From the NCBI GenBank assembly GCA_033791105.1, contig JASJHI010000472.1, positions 1 to 17,233 on the forward strand: DNA of 17,233 nt, written 5' to 3'. The DNA is from JASJHI01 sp033791105. GTDB taxonomy: Bacteria > Actinomycetota > Acidimicrobiia > Acidimicrobiales > Ilumatobacteraceae. A program made the position numbers and the translations under genes. Under the pieces are notes generated by a model. The model was not told the origin of the DNA and did not search any database. It was given only the letters and a program-made list of their open reading frames with translations. How positions within the stretch are numbered: position 1 is the stretch's first letter; each line of letters begins with the position of its first letter. This document shows positions 5,957 to 13,838 of this stretch, in pieces.

Positions 5957-7486
5957 TCAGCGCGGCCCGACCTCGGCTGCAGCGGGTCCGGCCGGATACG
6001 TCGACACCCGGTCGGCAAAGGCGAACCACAGCGCCTCGAACTTGCGGTCGACGGTGATGTCCGGCGTGTTCAGCACGACCGCGAACTCGATGATCGCTCC
6101 GGTCTCGGTGTCGATGTAGCCGGCGAGCGCCTTGACCGCGTCGGGCGCGGTGTCGAACGGAGGGTTGCCGAGCGTGCCGGTCTTGGCATGCATCCGACCC
6201 TCCATCGGAGTGCCGACGAACTCACCGGTCAGTGTGCCGGATTCCCCGGCCGTCGGCAGCAGGGGCGGCAGTCCGAGGGGTCGTCCGCGTGCGAGTACAT
6301 CGACCAACACCGCGCATGTCAAGCGGTTGTCGGCGCTGAGTCCCGATCCGTCGACGATCCTGATGTCATCAGCGGCGATGCCCCATCCCCGCAGTGTGCG
6401 GTCGATCGCGTTGAGCCCGGCGATGCGCGAGCCGTCGTTCGCGTCCACCAGGCCGATCTCCTTGAGCATCAGTTCGGCGGTGTTGTCGTCGCTCGTGACC
6501 AGCATCTCCTGCACGACCGCCGAGAGCGGAGCCGAGTCGATCGATGCAACCCAGGTCGCCGCCGGATCAGCTGCCCCTGCGGCGTAGGCGAAGTTGAGGG
6601 CGACGCCACGATCAGCCAGCAAGCGGGTGAACTCGCGGGCGGCCGCCTCGTTGGGATCGTCTTGGCGGCTGGACCGGAACAGCACGCGCGAGTCGTTGAC
6701 CATCAGCGCGTCGTACGGTCCCGCCTCGATGTAGGGCACGTCGGCGGCCCAGGAATCGACGAACCACTCGTCGTCGTAGCGCGTCCCGTCACCGATCACG
6801 ACGCCGTTGATCCGCGTGATCCCGGCGGCGACGACCGCGTCGGCGAGCGAGTCGAGCGATGTTGTGTGGAAGGCGGGTTGGGAGTCGTCGTCGATCGGGT
6901 ATTCGTCGCTCGTCAGCAGCGGATCACCACCGCCGATGAGATAGAGGTCGCCGGTGACGACTCCGTCCTCGACCCCCGATGCGGTGACCGTCGTCGTGTA
7001 CCGGTGCTCGGGGCCCAGCGTCTCGAGAGCAACGGTCGCCACGAGCAGCTTCTGGGTGCTCGCCGGAATGACCTGGACGTCCTCGTTCACCCCGTCGATC
7101 GCGACGCCGTCGACGGTGAGCGCGACGCAGGAGGTGTCGTTGACGAAGGCGTACAGGGGCTGCATGTCTTCGCTGAGCCGATTGATGTTCGCCACCGAGG
7201 CCAACGCCGCGGGCGTTCGTCGGTAGTCGAACATGCTCGTCGCCAGTTCGGGGGACGGTGCGCGGCCGAGTTCCTCGGGCGTGAGCGCCGACTCGAAGAC
7301 GATGTCGGTCTCCTGTTCGAGATCGTGGTCGTCGGCAACCGCATCGCTCCACCGATGAAGGACGAGCAAGCCTGCCGCCGGCACGACGGCTACGAGCAGC
7401 AGGCGGATCAGCGGTGTTGGGGGGTATCGCGCCGGCGCGGCGACAAGGTCGACCCGCATCCCGTGCTCGTGCTCTCCGACCGACAT
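5957..7486 (-). CDS. dacB: D-alanyl-D-alanine carboxypeptidase, PBP4/DacB type (copy 1, with SDD motif)
   Basis: Family S13 penicillin-binding proteins trim or cut peptidoglycan cross-links outside the cell. The 509-residue protein has an N-terminal membrane anchor (about 26-44) and the catalytic SxxK as STQK at 143-146. KTG is at 435-437, and VDGSGLSADNRLT (378-390) is a family signature. The second motif, normally SxN, reads S332-D-D334, so the Asn is replaced by Asp; the paralogue next door has SDN. Activity may therefore be altered. The ATG at 7486 has GAGGT 9 nt upstream, overlapping the stop of the upstream paralogue, so the two are likely coupled. A later start at 7459 is possible. Confidence 0.88.
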   Translation of the reverse strand: MSVGEHEHGMRVDLVAAPARYPPTPLIRLLLVAVVPAAGLLVLHRWSDAVADDHDLEQETDIVFESALTPEELGRAPSPELATSMFDYRRTPAALASVANINRLSEDMQPLYAFVNDTSCVALTVDGVAIDGVNEDVQVIPASTQKLLVATVALETLGPEHRYTTTVTASGVEDGVVTGDLYLIGGGDPLLTSDEYPIDDDSQPAFHTTSLDSLADAVVAAGITRINGVVIGDGTRYDDEWFVDSWAADVPYIEAGPYDALMVNDSRVLFRSSRQDDPNEAAAREFTRLLADRGVALNFAYAAGAADPAATWVASIDSAPLSAVVQEMLVTSDDNTAELMLKEIGLVDANDGSRIAGLNAIDRTLRGWGIAADDIRIVDGSGLSADNRLTCAVLVDVLARGRPLGLPPLLPTAGESGTLTGEFVGTPMEGRMHAKTGTLGNPPFDTAPDAVKALAGYIDTETGAIIEFAVVLNTPDITVDRKFEALWFAFADRVSTYPAGPAAAEVGPR

Positions 7487-7493
7487 GCTGCAG

Positions 7494-9053
7494 CTACCTC
7501 GGACCCAGGTCGGCAGGGGTGGGGCCCGCCGGATAGGCGGCGAGCAGATCGGCGAGTTCGTACCACGTGGCCCGGTACTCGCTCTGGTCGGAGATCGTCG
7601 GCCCGTTGAGGAGCAGCACATACTCGACGGCACTGCCGCCGTCGACGAGAACGTAACCGGCGAGGGCCTTCACTGCCGGCGGATCCTGATTGAAGGGTGG
7701 GTTGTTGAGCGTGCCGGTCTTCCCGAGCAGCCGACCAGCGATCTCGTGGTCGGCGAACGTGTCCGACAGGGTTCCGCTCTCGCCGGCGACAGCCAAACCG
7801 GCGCCGATCGGACCGTCGGCCGGATTCCGCTGGAGGATCGTCAGGATTGCCGCACACGTGAGCCGATTGTCAGGGCTGAGCCCGGAACCGTCGGCGAACA
7901 CGGTGTTCGTCGTGTCGATTCCCCACTCGACGAGCTTTCCCTCCAGCGCAACGAGCCCGGCCGTCCGCGACCCCTCGTTGGACGTCGCGAGGCCGATCTC
8001 CTTGACGACCAGCTCGGCGGTGTTGTTGTCGCTGTTGGCCAACATCTCGCCGACCACGTCGGACATCGGCGCTGAGTCGATCGAGGCGATCGTGACGCTG
8101 GATTCGGGAGTCACACCGACATTCGATCCGCCGGTGATTGTCACACCGCGCTCCTGGAGGAGACGCAGGAACTCGCGCGACGCGCCCTCGTTGGGGTCGT
8201 TGGCCTTCAGCGGGTCGTTCAGAACGCGCGAGTCATTGACCATGAGCGCGTCGTATGGGCCCGCCTCGAGACCCGCCACGCCAGTGCCCCATCCCGGAGC
8301 GAAGAACTCGTCGTCGTAGCGGCTGCCGTCGCCGACTACCGCGCCGTTCACGGTGACGACGCCCGCGGCGACGACCGAGTCGGCCAGGCTGTCGAGCGAG
8401 GTCGGCGAAGTCACCGGGTGACGTTCGAGATTCGATGTCGCGTACCAATCCGACGACAGCAGCGGGTCGCCACCACCGACGAGGTACAGGTCGCCGTCGA
8501 CCACACCACCGACCGGTTGTGCCGCTGCGTTGACCTTGGTCTCATAGCGGTAGCCCTCGCCGAGCTCGTCCATCGCGACAGCGGCCACGACGATCTTCTG
8601 GTTGCTCGCCGGAATGACCGGAATGGCCTCGTTCTTCGATCCGACGTCGATGCCGTCGACCGACATGGCAACGCATGAGCGGTCGTTGACCGATGGGTAG
8701 AACGGAACCACGTCGGCTTCGAACACCTCGACGTTGACACTCCGCGACGCAATTGTCGGAAAGCGTCGTGTGGAGAGCATGCCGGTGGTAAGCGGTGGGT
8801 CGGCGGCGGGTGGGGCCACGACCGTGCTCGACGGAACGGGGGCGGCCGTGTCGTCGACGACCTGGCCATCAGCCCACCTGAACCCGGTGAACAGTGCGAT
8901 TGCGGGGACGACCGCGATGGCGACCAACACCATGTACGGACCGGGCCCGCGACCGCGGCGACGGCGGCCGCCCGATGGCCGTCCACGCGGATTCACCCGC
9001 GTGCGGCCGTGGGCTGCCGGGTCCGTCGCTCCCGGTTCCAGTGGATCGCTCAT
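7494..9053 (-). CDS. dacB: D-alanyl-D-alanine carboxypeptidase, PBP4/DacB type (copy 2)
   Basis: This 519-residue S13 family enzyme is a tandem paralogue of the gene at 5957-7486. An Arg-rich cytoplasmic segment (17-36) precedes one membrane anchor (about 40-57), then a Pro-rich stretch and the catalytic domain outside the cell. All three motifs are intact: SNQK at 150-153, SDN at 341-343, KTG at 445-447. The two copies share long motifs such as GDLYL.GGGDPLL and EAGPYDALMVNDSRVL, and both end in LGPR or VGPR, pointing to an old duplication. The ATG at 9053 lies 10 nt after the stop of the acyl-CoA synthetase gene. The Shine-Dalgarno site is weak. Confidence 0.9.
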   Translation of the reverse strand: MSDPLEPGATDPAAHGRTRVNPRGRPSGGRRRRGRGPGPYMVLVAIAVVPAIALFTGFRWADGQVVDDTAAPVPSSTVVAPPAADPPLTTGMLSTRRFPTIASRSVNVEVFEADVVPFYPSVNDRSCVAMSVDGIDVGSKNEAIPVIPASNQKIVVAAVAMDELGEGYRYETKVNAAAQPVGGVVDGDLYLVGGGDPLLSSDWYATSNLERHPVTSPTSLDSLADSVVAAGVVTVNGAVVGDGSRYDDEFFAPGWGTGVAGLEAGPYDALMVNDSRVLNDPLKANDPNEGASREFLRLLQERGVTITGGSNVGVTPESSVTIASIDSAPMSDVVGEMLANSDNNTAELVVKEIGLATSNEGSRTAGLVALEGKLVEWGIDTTNTVFADGSGLSPDNRLTCAAILTILQRNPADGPIGAGLAVAGESGTLSDTFADHEIAGRLLGKTGTLNNPPFNQDPPAVKALAGYVLVDGGSAVEYVLLLNGPTISDQSEYRATWYELADLLAAYPAGPTPADLGPR

Positions 9054-9063
9054 CGTGTCCGTC

Positions 9064-11250
9064 TCAGGCGCGCGCGTCGTGAAACTTGGCGTAGCGCACG
9101 AGGTGACCGAGCGCGGTGACTGCCCGCTCGCCGCTCGGATAGCACAGGCGACCACTCGCCCGCACTGCGACTGGTCCGGCATTGTCGGGGTCGGCGACCG
9201 CCAGCTCGGTCGCGGTGAGGATTGGCTTGCCCGTCCGCTCGCTGAGTTCGGCGGCTGCCGCCGCGAACCGTGCGTCCTGTCGCTCGTGATAGTCGACGAT
9301 CCGCTGGAGACCGTGATCGGGGTAGAAACGGCCGTCGCGCATCATCCGCGCCTGGTTCGACTGGATGCCGAGCCCGAGGTAGATCACCGCGTCGACGTCG
9401 GGATGTGACGCGGCCAGCGCAAGCACCTCGGGGATCGTGTCGCGTGTTTCGCCGCCCGCACAGTCGATCGGGTTGTTGCGGCTCCATCGAGGAGGCAGTT
9501 TCTCATCGATCGCGGCCCGGAGGTCGTCGGGCAGCTGCATCAGCACGAGATCCGAGTCACGGGTGATCGCGTCAGAGGTGACAACACCCCAGCCCCCCGC
9601 GGTGGTGACGACGACCGTGTTCGGCCCGCTCGGCAACGGTTGGGTGGCGAATGTGGCTGCCGCCTCGAACGCCTCGGTCACGGTGGCCGCGCGGGTGATG
9701 CCACCGGCGCGGCACGCCCCGTCGAACACCTTGTCGTTTGCCGCCAGAGCACCTGTGTGGCTGGCAGCTGCCGCGGCACCTCCCTCAGTCGATCCTCCCT
9801 TGATCAGTACGAGCGGCTTGCGGGCAGTGGTGGCGGCGAGTCGATCCATCAGGGCCCGGCCGTCCGTGATGCCCTCGACGTAGGCCAGCCCCACAGCGGT
9901 GGCGGCGTCGTGGGCGTACCAGTCGAGGTAGTCCGCCACGGTGGTGGCAGCGGCATTGCCGGCCGAGACGGCGCGGCTGATGCCCACACCCGACGCGCGG
10001 GCAAGGTTCAGGAAGCTCGAGACGAAATTGCCGCTCTGGCTGGCGACGCCGATGCGGCCGGCCGGTGGATATGGCGCCACGATCTGTGCACACAGCTTGG
10101 CGGGCGTACTGACGACGCCTTGACCGTTCGGACCCGCGAGCAGGATGCCGAGCTCGTCGGCGAGTGCAACGAGTTCGCGCTCGGCTGCCCGGCCCTCCTC
10201 ACCAGCCTCGCCGTATCCCGCCGAGGTGAGGAACGCCGCCTTGATGCCCTTCGCGGCACATGCGCGGAGAAGGCCAGGATTCGCCGCGGCCGGTGTGCAG
10301 ACGAAAACCAGATCGATCGAGTCGTCGGGCAACTCGTCGACGTCGGCGACCGTCTTGATGCCCAACACCTCCTCGCCCTTGAGGTTGGTGCCGTAGACGC
10401 CGCCCTCGTAGCCACCCGCGAGGATGTTGTGGAGGGAGACGAATCCGAACTTGCCCGGGTGCGTGGACGCGCCCGTGACGACAACCCCGCGCGGCTCGAA
10501 CAGTGCCGCGAACTGCTCATCGGACGGCCGTGGGCGGGCACCTTCCGGCGCCTGGGGGTCGCCGTCGGACGCAGCCGCATCGCCGACCTCGACGAGACCG
10601 TCGACGGCGACGGGCGTTCCGTCGGGCTGAACGATCAGCGGATTGATGTCGACACTGCGCACATCGGGACGGTCGACGGCTACTCGCCCGAGACCGACGA
10701 GAATCGCCACGAGCGCCCCGCGGTCAACGGCCTTCTCGCCGCGGAAGTCGCCCAGCAGCTTCTGGGTGGCGAGGTCGCCGATCATCTCTCGGGCGGTGAT
10801 CTCATCCAACGGGGCGGGCCGGAACACGACATCGGCCACGGCCTCCGCGAGGATGCCCCCGACGCCGAGCATCACGGTCGCGCCGAACTGCTGATCGCGC
10901 ACGAGGCCGACAATGAGCTCACGGCTTCCCCCGATCATCGGCGCGACGAGCAATGAGACCTCGCCGTCATCGGTCGTCGCGGCGGCGAGCAACTCCCCCG
11001 CGGCCGCCTCGACCGCTGCGCGGTCCGCGAGCCGGAGGCGAACGAGGCCGCGTTCGGTCTTGTGCGCGATCGCATCGCCGTTCAGCTTGACGACGACCGG
11101 GAACCCGATCTGCTCTGCCGCCGCTGCGGCAGCACCGGCGGTGTCGACCACATGTTCGGTAGCGATCGGCACGCCGTAGTCGGCGAGCAGTGCCTTCGAA
11201 TCGCGCTCGGAGAGCGTGGAGCCGGTGGAAGGGGCGTGAGGGGTCGACAT
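9064..11250 (-). CDS. Acyl-CoA/acetate-CoA synthetase, ADP-forming (fused alpha and beta)
   Basis: The enzyme interconverts an acyl-CoA plus ADP and phosphate with the free acid, CoA and ATP. It has 728 residues. The ATP-grasp (beta) part comes first (about 13-230), then the CoA-binding Rossmann domain (about 248-380), the succinyl-CoA-ligase-like domain (SQSGN motif, and SHTGA with the likely phospho-histidine H498) and the C-terminal ligase domain. Many bacterial relatives have the CoA-binding part first, so this is the swapped order. The substrate cannot be read from sequence; acetate or other short acids are likely. The start at 11250 has no strong Shine-Dalgarno site; TACCGT (11260-11265) 9 nt upstream may be its -10 box. 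The two dacB genes follow closely. Confidence 0.9.
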   Translation of the reverse strand: MSTPHAPSTGSTLSERDSKALLADYGVPIATEHVVDTAGAAAAAAEQIGFPVVVKLNGDAIAHKTERGLVRLRLADRAAVEAAAGELLAAATTDDGEVSLLVAPMIGGSRELIVGLVRDQQFGATVMLGVGGILAEAVADVVFRPAPLDEITAREMIGDLATQKLLGDFRGEKAVDRGALVAILVGLGRVAVDRPDVRSVDINPLIVQPDGTPVAVDGLVEVGDAAASDGDPQAPEGARPRPSDEQFAALFEPRGVVVTGASTHPGKFGFVSLHNILAGGYEGGVYGTNLKGEEVLGIKTVADVDELPDDSIDLVFVCTPAAANPGLLRACAAKGIKAAFLTSAGYGEAGEEGRAAERELVALADELGILLAGPNGQGVVSTPAKLCAQIVAPYPPAGRIGVASQSGNFVSSFLNLARASGVGISRAVSAGNAAATTVADYLDWYAHDAATAVGLAYVEGITDGRALMDRLAATTARKPLVLIKGGSTEGGAAAAASHTGALAANDKVFDGACRAGGITRAATVTEAFEAAATFATQPLPSGPNTVVVTTAGGWGVVTSDAITRDSDLVLMQLPDDLRAAIDEKLPPRWSRNNPIDCAGGETRDTIPEVLALAASHPDVDAVIYLGLGIQSNQARMMRDGRFYPDHGLQRIVDYHERQDARFAAAAAELSERTGKPILTATELAVADPDNAGPVAVRASGRLCYPSGERAVTALGHLVRYAKFHDARA

Positions 11251-11274
11251 CGTCGAACAACGGTAGTGTCGCCC

Positions 11275-11294
11275 GGCTCCGGATCGGCGGAGCC
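11275..11294. other. Short perfect hairpin between the TetR region and the acyl-CoA synthetase gene
   Basis: GGCTCCG (11275-11281) pairs with CGGAGCC (11288-11294) around a 6-nt loop. It lies about 25 nt before the synthetase start and after the TetR gene, so it could be a weak terminator of the TetR transcript or an upstream element of the synthetase promoter. No T-run follows on the minus strand. Confidence 0.3.
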
Positions 11295-11326
11295 CCCTGG
11301 GCAGGTCGCCTGAGCCGGCGTCCGTC

Positions 11327-11421
11327 TCAGTGCTTGGGCGACACGTCCTTGTAGGTCAACACACGCTTGGCGACGCCGGCCCGCGTCCGCGCCCTCGACC
11401 TCGCAGAAGACCGTCCGCCGG
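11327..11421 (-). pseudogene. Possible C-terminal remnant of a hotdog-fold thioesterase
   Basis: Directly after the TetR stop, one minus-strand frame reads SFPRDRRTVFCEVEGADA and, after a one-base shift, AGVAKRVLTYKDVSPKH followed by TGA at 11327-11329. Joined, these resemble the final strands of PaaI-type thioesterases (RT.F.EVE, then VAK, then a TY strand). No matching N-terminal part is found, because the space upstream is occupied by the TetR gene. I read it as a decayed fragment; it may instead be chance. The match is from memory of the family and has not been searched. Confidence 0.28.
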
Positions 11422-12045
11422 TCACGCGGGAACGAGTGCAGCGTGGAAGAACTCGATGATGTGGCGCCGGCGCTCCTCGAGTGCGGCCTCGGTCAGCGGG
11501 TCCTCGTCGAGCAGCCCTCCGAGAAATGGTGCATCCGAAAAGTAGCTGAGCAGGGCGCCGTAGCCGGTGAGCAGGAGCTGTGTCGGATTCTGCCGTCGGA
11601 ACGTGCCCGCCTCCATCTCGCGGCCCAGGTAGGCGACGGCCTGGTCGAACATCGGTCGCAGCACCGCGGCGAGGTCGATGCCGAGGTGGGACCCGCCGTC
11701 GATGGCCTCCCGGCGCATCAGCGTGACGTACGAGGGGTTGTCGGCGAAGAAGCCGAACCCGGCGTCGAGGACCTGTTCGATCTTGTCCCAGCCCGTGGCC
11801 TGCGAACCGATCGCTCCGGCGAGGCGGGCGAACCAATCCGACAGCAGGCGTTCGAAGACCTCGCCGTACAACGCTTCCTTGGATGCGAAGTGGTGCAGGA
11901 GACTCGGGCGTCGGATGCCGACCTCGGCAGAAATGTCGTTCAGTGAGGTGCCGTCGTACCCGCCGTGCGCGAAGCAGGGCAACGCGGCATCGATGATCTG
12001 ATCCCGCGTGGAGCGGGCCACCACGTCGTGCCCGGTCGCTGACAT
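11422..12045 (-). CDS. TetR-family transcriptional regulator
   Basis: The 207-residue protein has the TetR DNA-binding domain at its N-terminus: helix start RDQIIDAALPCFAHGGYDG (14-32) and helix-turn-helix about 33-54 (TSLNDISAEVG, then HHFASKEALY). The rest is the ligand-binding helical domain, for which no ligand can be predicted. A perfect palindrome upstream of its ATG at 12045 is a likely operator for self-repression. Possible targets beyond itself are sodN (stop 80 nt away, same strand) and the downstream acyl-CoA synthetase gene. CoA or fatty-acid related ligands are plausible from that neighbour only. The start has no Shine-Dalgarno site; TAGCGT (12055-12060) may be its -10. Confidence 0.9.
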   Translation of the reverse strand: MSATGHDVVARSTRDQIIDAALPCFAHGGYDGTSLNDISAEVGIRRPSLLHHFASKEALYGEVFERLLSDWFARLAGAIGSQATGWDKIEQVLDAGFGFFADNPSYVTLMRREAIDGGSHLGIDLAAVLRPMFDQAVAYLGREMEAGTFRRQNPTQLLLTGYGALLSYFSDAPFLGGLLDEDPLTEAALEERRRHIIEFFHAALVPA

Positions 12046-12075
12046 AGGTCTCGGACGCTAGCTGGGATTCTCGAG

Positions 12076-12107
12076 ATACTGCCTACCGACTGGTCGGTAG
12101 GCAGTAT
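12076..12107. promoter_or_regulatory. Perfect palindrome, likely TetR operator
   Basis: Two perfect 15-bp arms (12076-12090 and 12093-12107) flank a TG spacer; the core is TACCGAC-TG-GTCGGTA. It lies 31-62 nt upstream of the TetR start and would overlap the -35 region if TAGCGT at 12055-12060 is the -10 box, so a bound repressor would block the promoter. The ACCGACnnGTCGGT core resembles known TetR-family operators. The same structure lies just past the sodN stop (12125) and could also fold in RNA as that gene's terminator. Confidence 0.7.
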
Positions 12108-12124
12108 TCGGTGTGACGCTGAGT

Positions 12125-12547
12125 TCAGGACGGCGGGTAGACGCCCATTCCCTTCGCCTTCTCGGTCTGCCAAAAGATCCCGGCGATCTCGTCGATGTAC
12201 GAGACGAGTTGCTCGCCGACAGCGGGGTCCATCGACTTCTTGGCCTCGCCGGCCTGATGGATCGCCTTCCAGAACAGTTCGTGGAGCTGTGGGAACTCCT
12301 CGAAGTGCGGCGGTGCAAAGAAGTCGGCCCAGAGCACCATCAGGTGGTGCTTGGTCTCCTCGGCTCGCTCCTCCTTGATCGAGATACAACGAGCGCGGAA
12401 GACTTCGTCGTCGGAATCGTGGTACTTCTGCGCAGTCTTGACGACCGACAGCGCCTCGATCTTGGCCTGTGCCGGGTCATAGACGCCGCAGTACAGGTCG
12501 CAGTGCGCATGGGCGACGGTCGACGTCGCGAAGAACTTGCCGAGCAT
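12125..12547 (-). CDS. sodN: Nickel superoxide dismutase (SodN) with variant nickel hook
   Basis: Ni-SOD converts superoxide to oxygen and peroxide as a hexamer of four-helix bundles. The precursor has 140 residues. The 14-residue leader ends in AHA and must be cut to expose H15, which becomes His1 and a nickel ligand. The mature protein of 126 residues begins HCDLYCGVYDPAQAKIEA. The ligand residues His1, Cys2 and Cys6 and the shielding Tyr9 are present, but position 5, Pro in the usual HCDLPCG hook, is Tyr. AGGAG at 12556-12560 lies 8 nt before the ATG, and TAGATT (12593-12598) may be the -10 box. The maturation protease gene is divergent next to it, which supports a working enzyme. Confidence 0.93.
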   Translation of the reverse strand: MLGKFFATSTVAHAHCDLYCGVYDPAQAKIEALSVVKTAQKYHDSDDEVFRARCISIKEERAEETKHHLMVLWADFFAPPHFEEFPQLHELFWKAIHQAGEAKKSMDPAVGEQLVSYIDEIAGIFWQTEKAKGMGVYPPS

Positions 12548-12613
12548 GATCGTGTCTCCTAGGGAGGGTGGCGGATTGATGTCTGCGTTCGGAATCTACA
12601 CTCATCGTCGTCG

Positions 12614-12967
12614 GTGCGCCGCTGTTGCACCGGCGTTCCTCGTCCCGTGCGCATCCCGAGCTGGCCTCCCCTCCCCCGACGCTTCGTGGTCGCCGACCGC
12701 TCGATGGAGCCGACACTGGTCGACGGCCAGGGACTCATCGCGCTCCGCACCCGCCGAGCCGCCGTTGGCCAACTCCGATGCGTCGAACACCCCGGCCGGG
12801 GCGGGTTCTGGCTCATCAAGCGGGTCGGAGAGGTCCACCGCGACGGCACGATGTCGGTGGTTTCCGACAATCGATCGATGGCGACGGTCGACTCTCGATC
12901 GTTCGGACCAGTGGCGGTCGAAGGTTCGTATCGGGTGATCGCGCGCATCCCCCGCCGCTGGATGTGA
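12614..12967 (+). CDS. sodX: Nickel-type SOD maturation protease SodX (S26 signal-peptidase-like)
   Basis: SodX is a small S26 peptidase thought to remove the SodN leader so that nickel can bind the new N-terminus. The visible motifs are RSMEPTL (catalytic Ser30), LIKRV (general-base Lys69) and SDNR (85-88) followed by DSRSFGPV (93-100), the S26 C-terminal box. No membrane helix is evident, fitting a cytoplasmic protease. The start is uncertain: GTG at 12614 gives 117 residues, and GTG at 12647 gives 106 and still keeps all motifs. It is divergent from sodN across 66 nt that must hold both promoters; TACACT (12597-12602) is a candidate -10. Confidence 0.85.
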   Translation: MRRCCTGVPRPVRIPSWPPLPRRFVVADRSMEPTLVDGQGLIALRTRRAAVGQLRCVEHPGRGGFWLIKRVGEVHRDGTMSVVSDNRSMATVDSRSFGPVAVEGSYRVIARIPRRWM

Positions 12968-12995
12968 GCCCTGCTGGTCCTGCCGGGCCGCGGCG

Positions 12996-13001
12996 TACGA
13001 T
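12996..13001 (+). promoter_or_regulatory. Leaderless-type -10 box of alaX
   Basis: TACGAT ends 6 nt before the ATG at 13008, and no Shine-Dalgarno site lies between. The spacing equals that seen before arc and the LON gene. Confidence 0.45.
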
Positions 13002-13007
13002 CCGACG

Positions 13008-13766
13008 ATGGCGATCATCTACCTGTGCCACGAGCAGCCCGACTTGTACGAGCACCCGGCGATCGTGCTCGACCGCAGACCTGGCGGGGTGGCTCTCGAC
13101 CGCTCGGCGTTCCATCCGGGCGGTGGCGGTCAGGTCGGCGACGTCGGTTCCATCGAGTGCGGCGGCGGCCTTGCGGTGGCCGGAATCGAGATCGAGTCGG
13201 CCCCCGGTGGAGATGTCTGGTGGCACGTCCTCGGTGCGACGGACGACCAGCGTCCGGACGATCTTGCACTCGCCGCGCCGGGCGAGGCTGTCGTCGTGCG
13301 CGTCGACGTCGACCATCGCCGTCGCGTCGCCTCGCTGCACACGATGAGCCACGTCCTCAACGCGCTCGTCTTCGATGAGTTCGAGGGCTCGCTCGTCACC
13401 GGCGCGTCGATCGGTGGCGACGGCACCGGTCGGATGGACTTCGACCTCTCTGCGATCGACAACGATCGGTTGCGCGCCCTCGAGGCTCCGGTCAACGACG
13501 TGATCGCCCGGGGTCTCGCCGTCGAGTCGGTGTACGTGTCCGCGCACGAAGCGACGGAAACACCGGGACTCGTCCGGTCGCTCTCCGTCGCTCCCCCGCC
13601 GACGCCCGACGGACGGCTGCGGCTCATCGACATCGACGGTTTGGACCGTCAGGCGTGCGGCGGCACCCACATCTCGAACACCGCCGAGTCGCCCGCGTTC
13701 CGCATCACCAAGATCGAGAACAAGGGCAAGCGCAACCGGCGCGTCCGCTTCGCGTTCGGCGACTGA
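13008..13766 (+). CDS. alaX: Alanyl-tRNA editing protein (AlaX type)
   Basis: AlaX proteins hydrolyse Ser or Gly wrongly attached to tRNA-Ala, acting in trans as a back-up to the AlaRS editing site. The 252-residue protein has an N-terminal beta-barrel-like part with the FHPGGGGQ motif (35-42) and an editing domain with the zinc ligands H111 and H115 (HTMSH) and C217 and H221 (CGGTH). All four ligands are present. The length fits the longer AlaX-M class. The ATG at 13008 is supported by a -10 box 6 nt upstream. It starts 40 nt after sodX on the same strand but seems to have its own promoter. Confidence 0.92.
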   Translation: MAIIYLCHEQPDLYEHPAIVLDRRPGGVALDRSAFHPGGGGQVGDVGSIECGGGLAVAGIEIESAPGGDVWWHVLGATDDQRPDDLALAAPGEAVVVRVDVDHRRRVASLHTMSHVLNALVFDEFEGSLVTGASIGGDGTGRMDFDLSAIDNDRLRALEAPVNDVIARGLAVESVYVSAHEATETPGLVRSLSVAPPPTPDGRLRLIDIDGLDRQACGGTHISNTAESPAFRITKIENKGKRNRRVRFAFGD

Positions 13767-13838
13767 CCAGCTGACCGCGCTGTCCGCCTCGACCCATCGC
13801 TCGAGTGCGGCGCCGGTCTGGCCGGCGACCGGCACGGT

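Noticed and set aside
5888..7609. A 573-codon open frame on the plus strand opposite dacB copy 1
   Set aside because: It is antisense to a clear S13 carboxypeptidase, has Arg/Asp/Val-biased low-quality protein without domains, and is a normal high-GC shadow.
9640..10956. A 438-codon open frame on the plus strand opposite the acyl-CoA synthetase
   Set aside because: It mirrors the codon structure of the real gene and shows no motif or promoter of its own.
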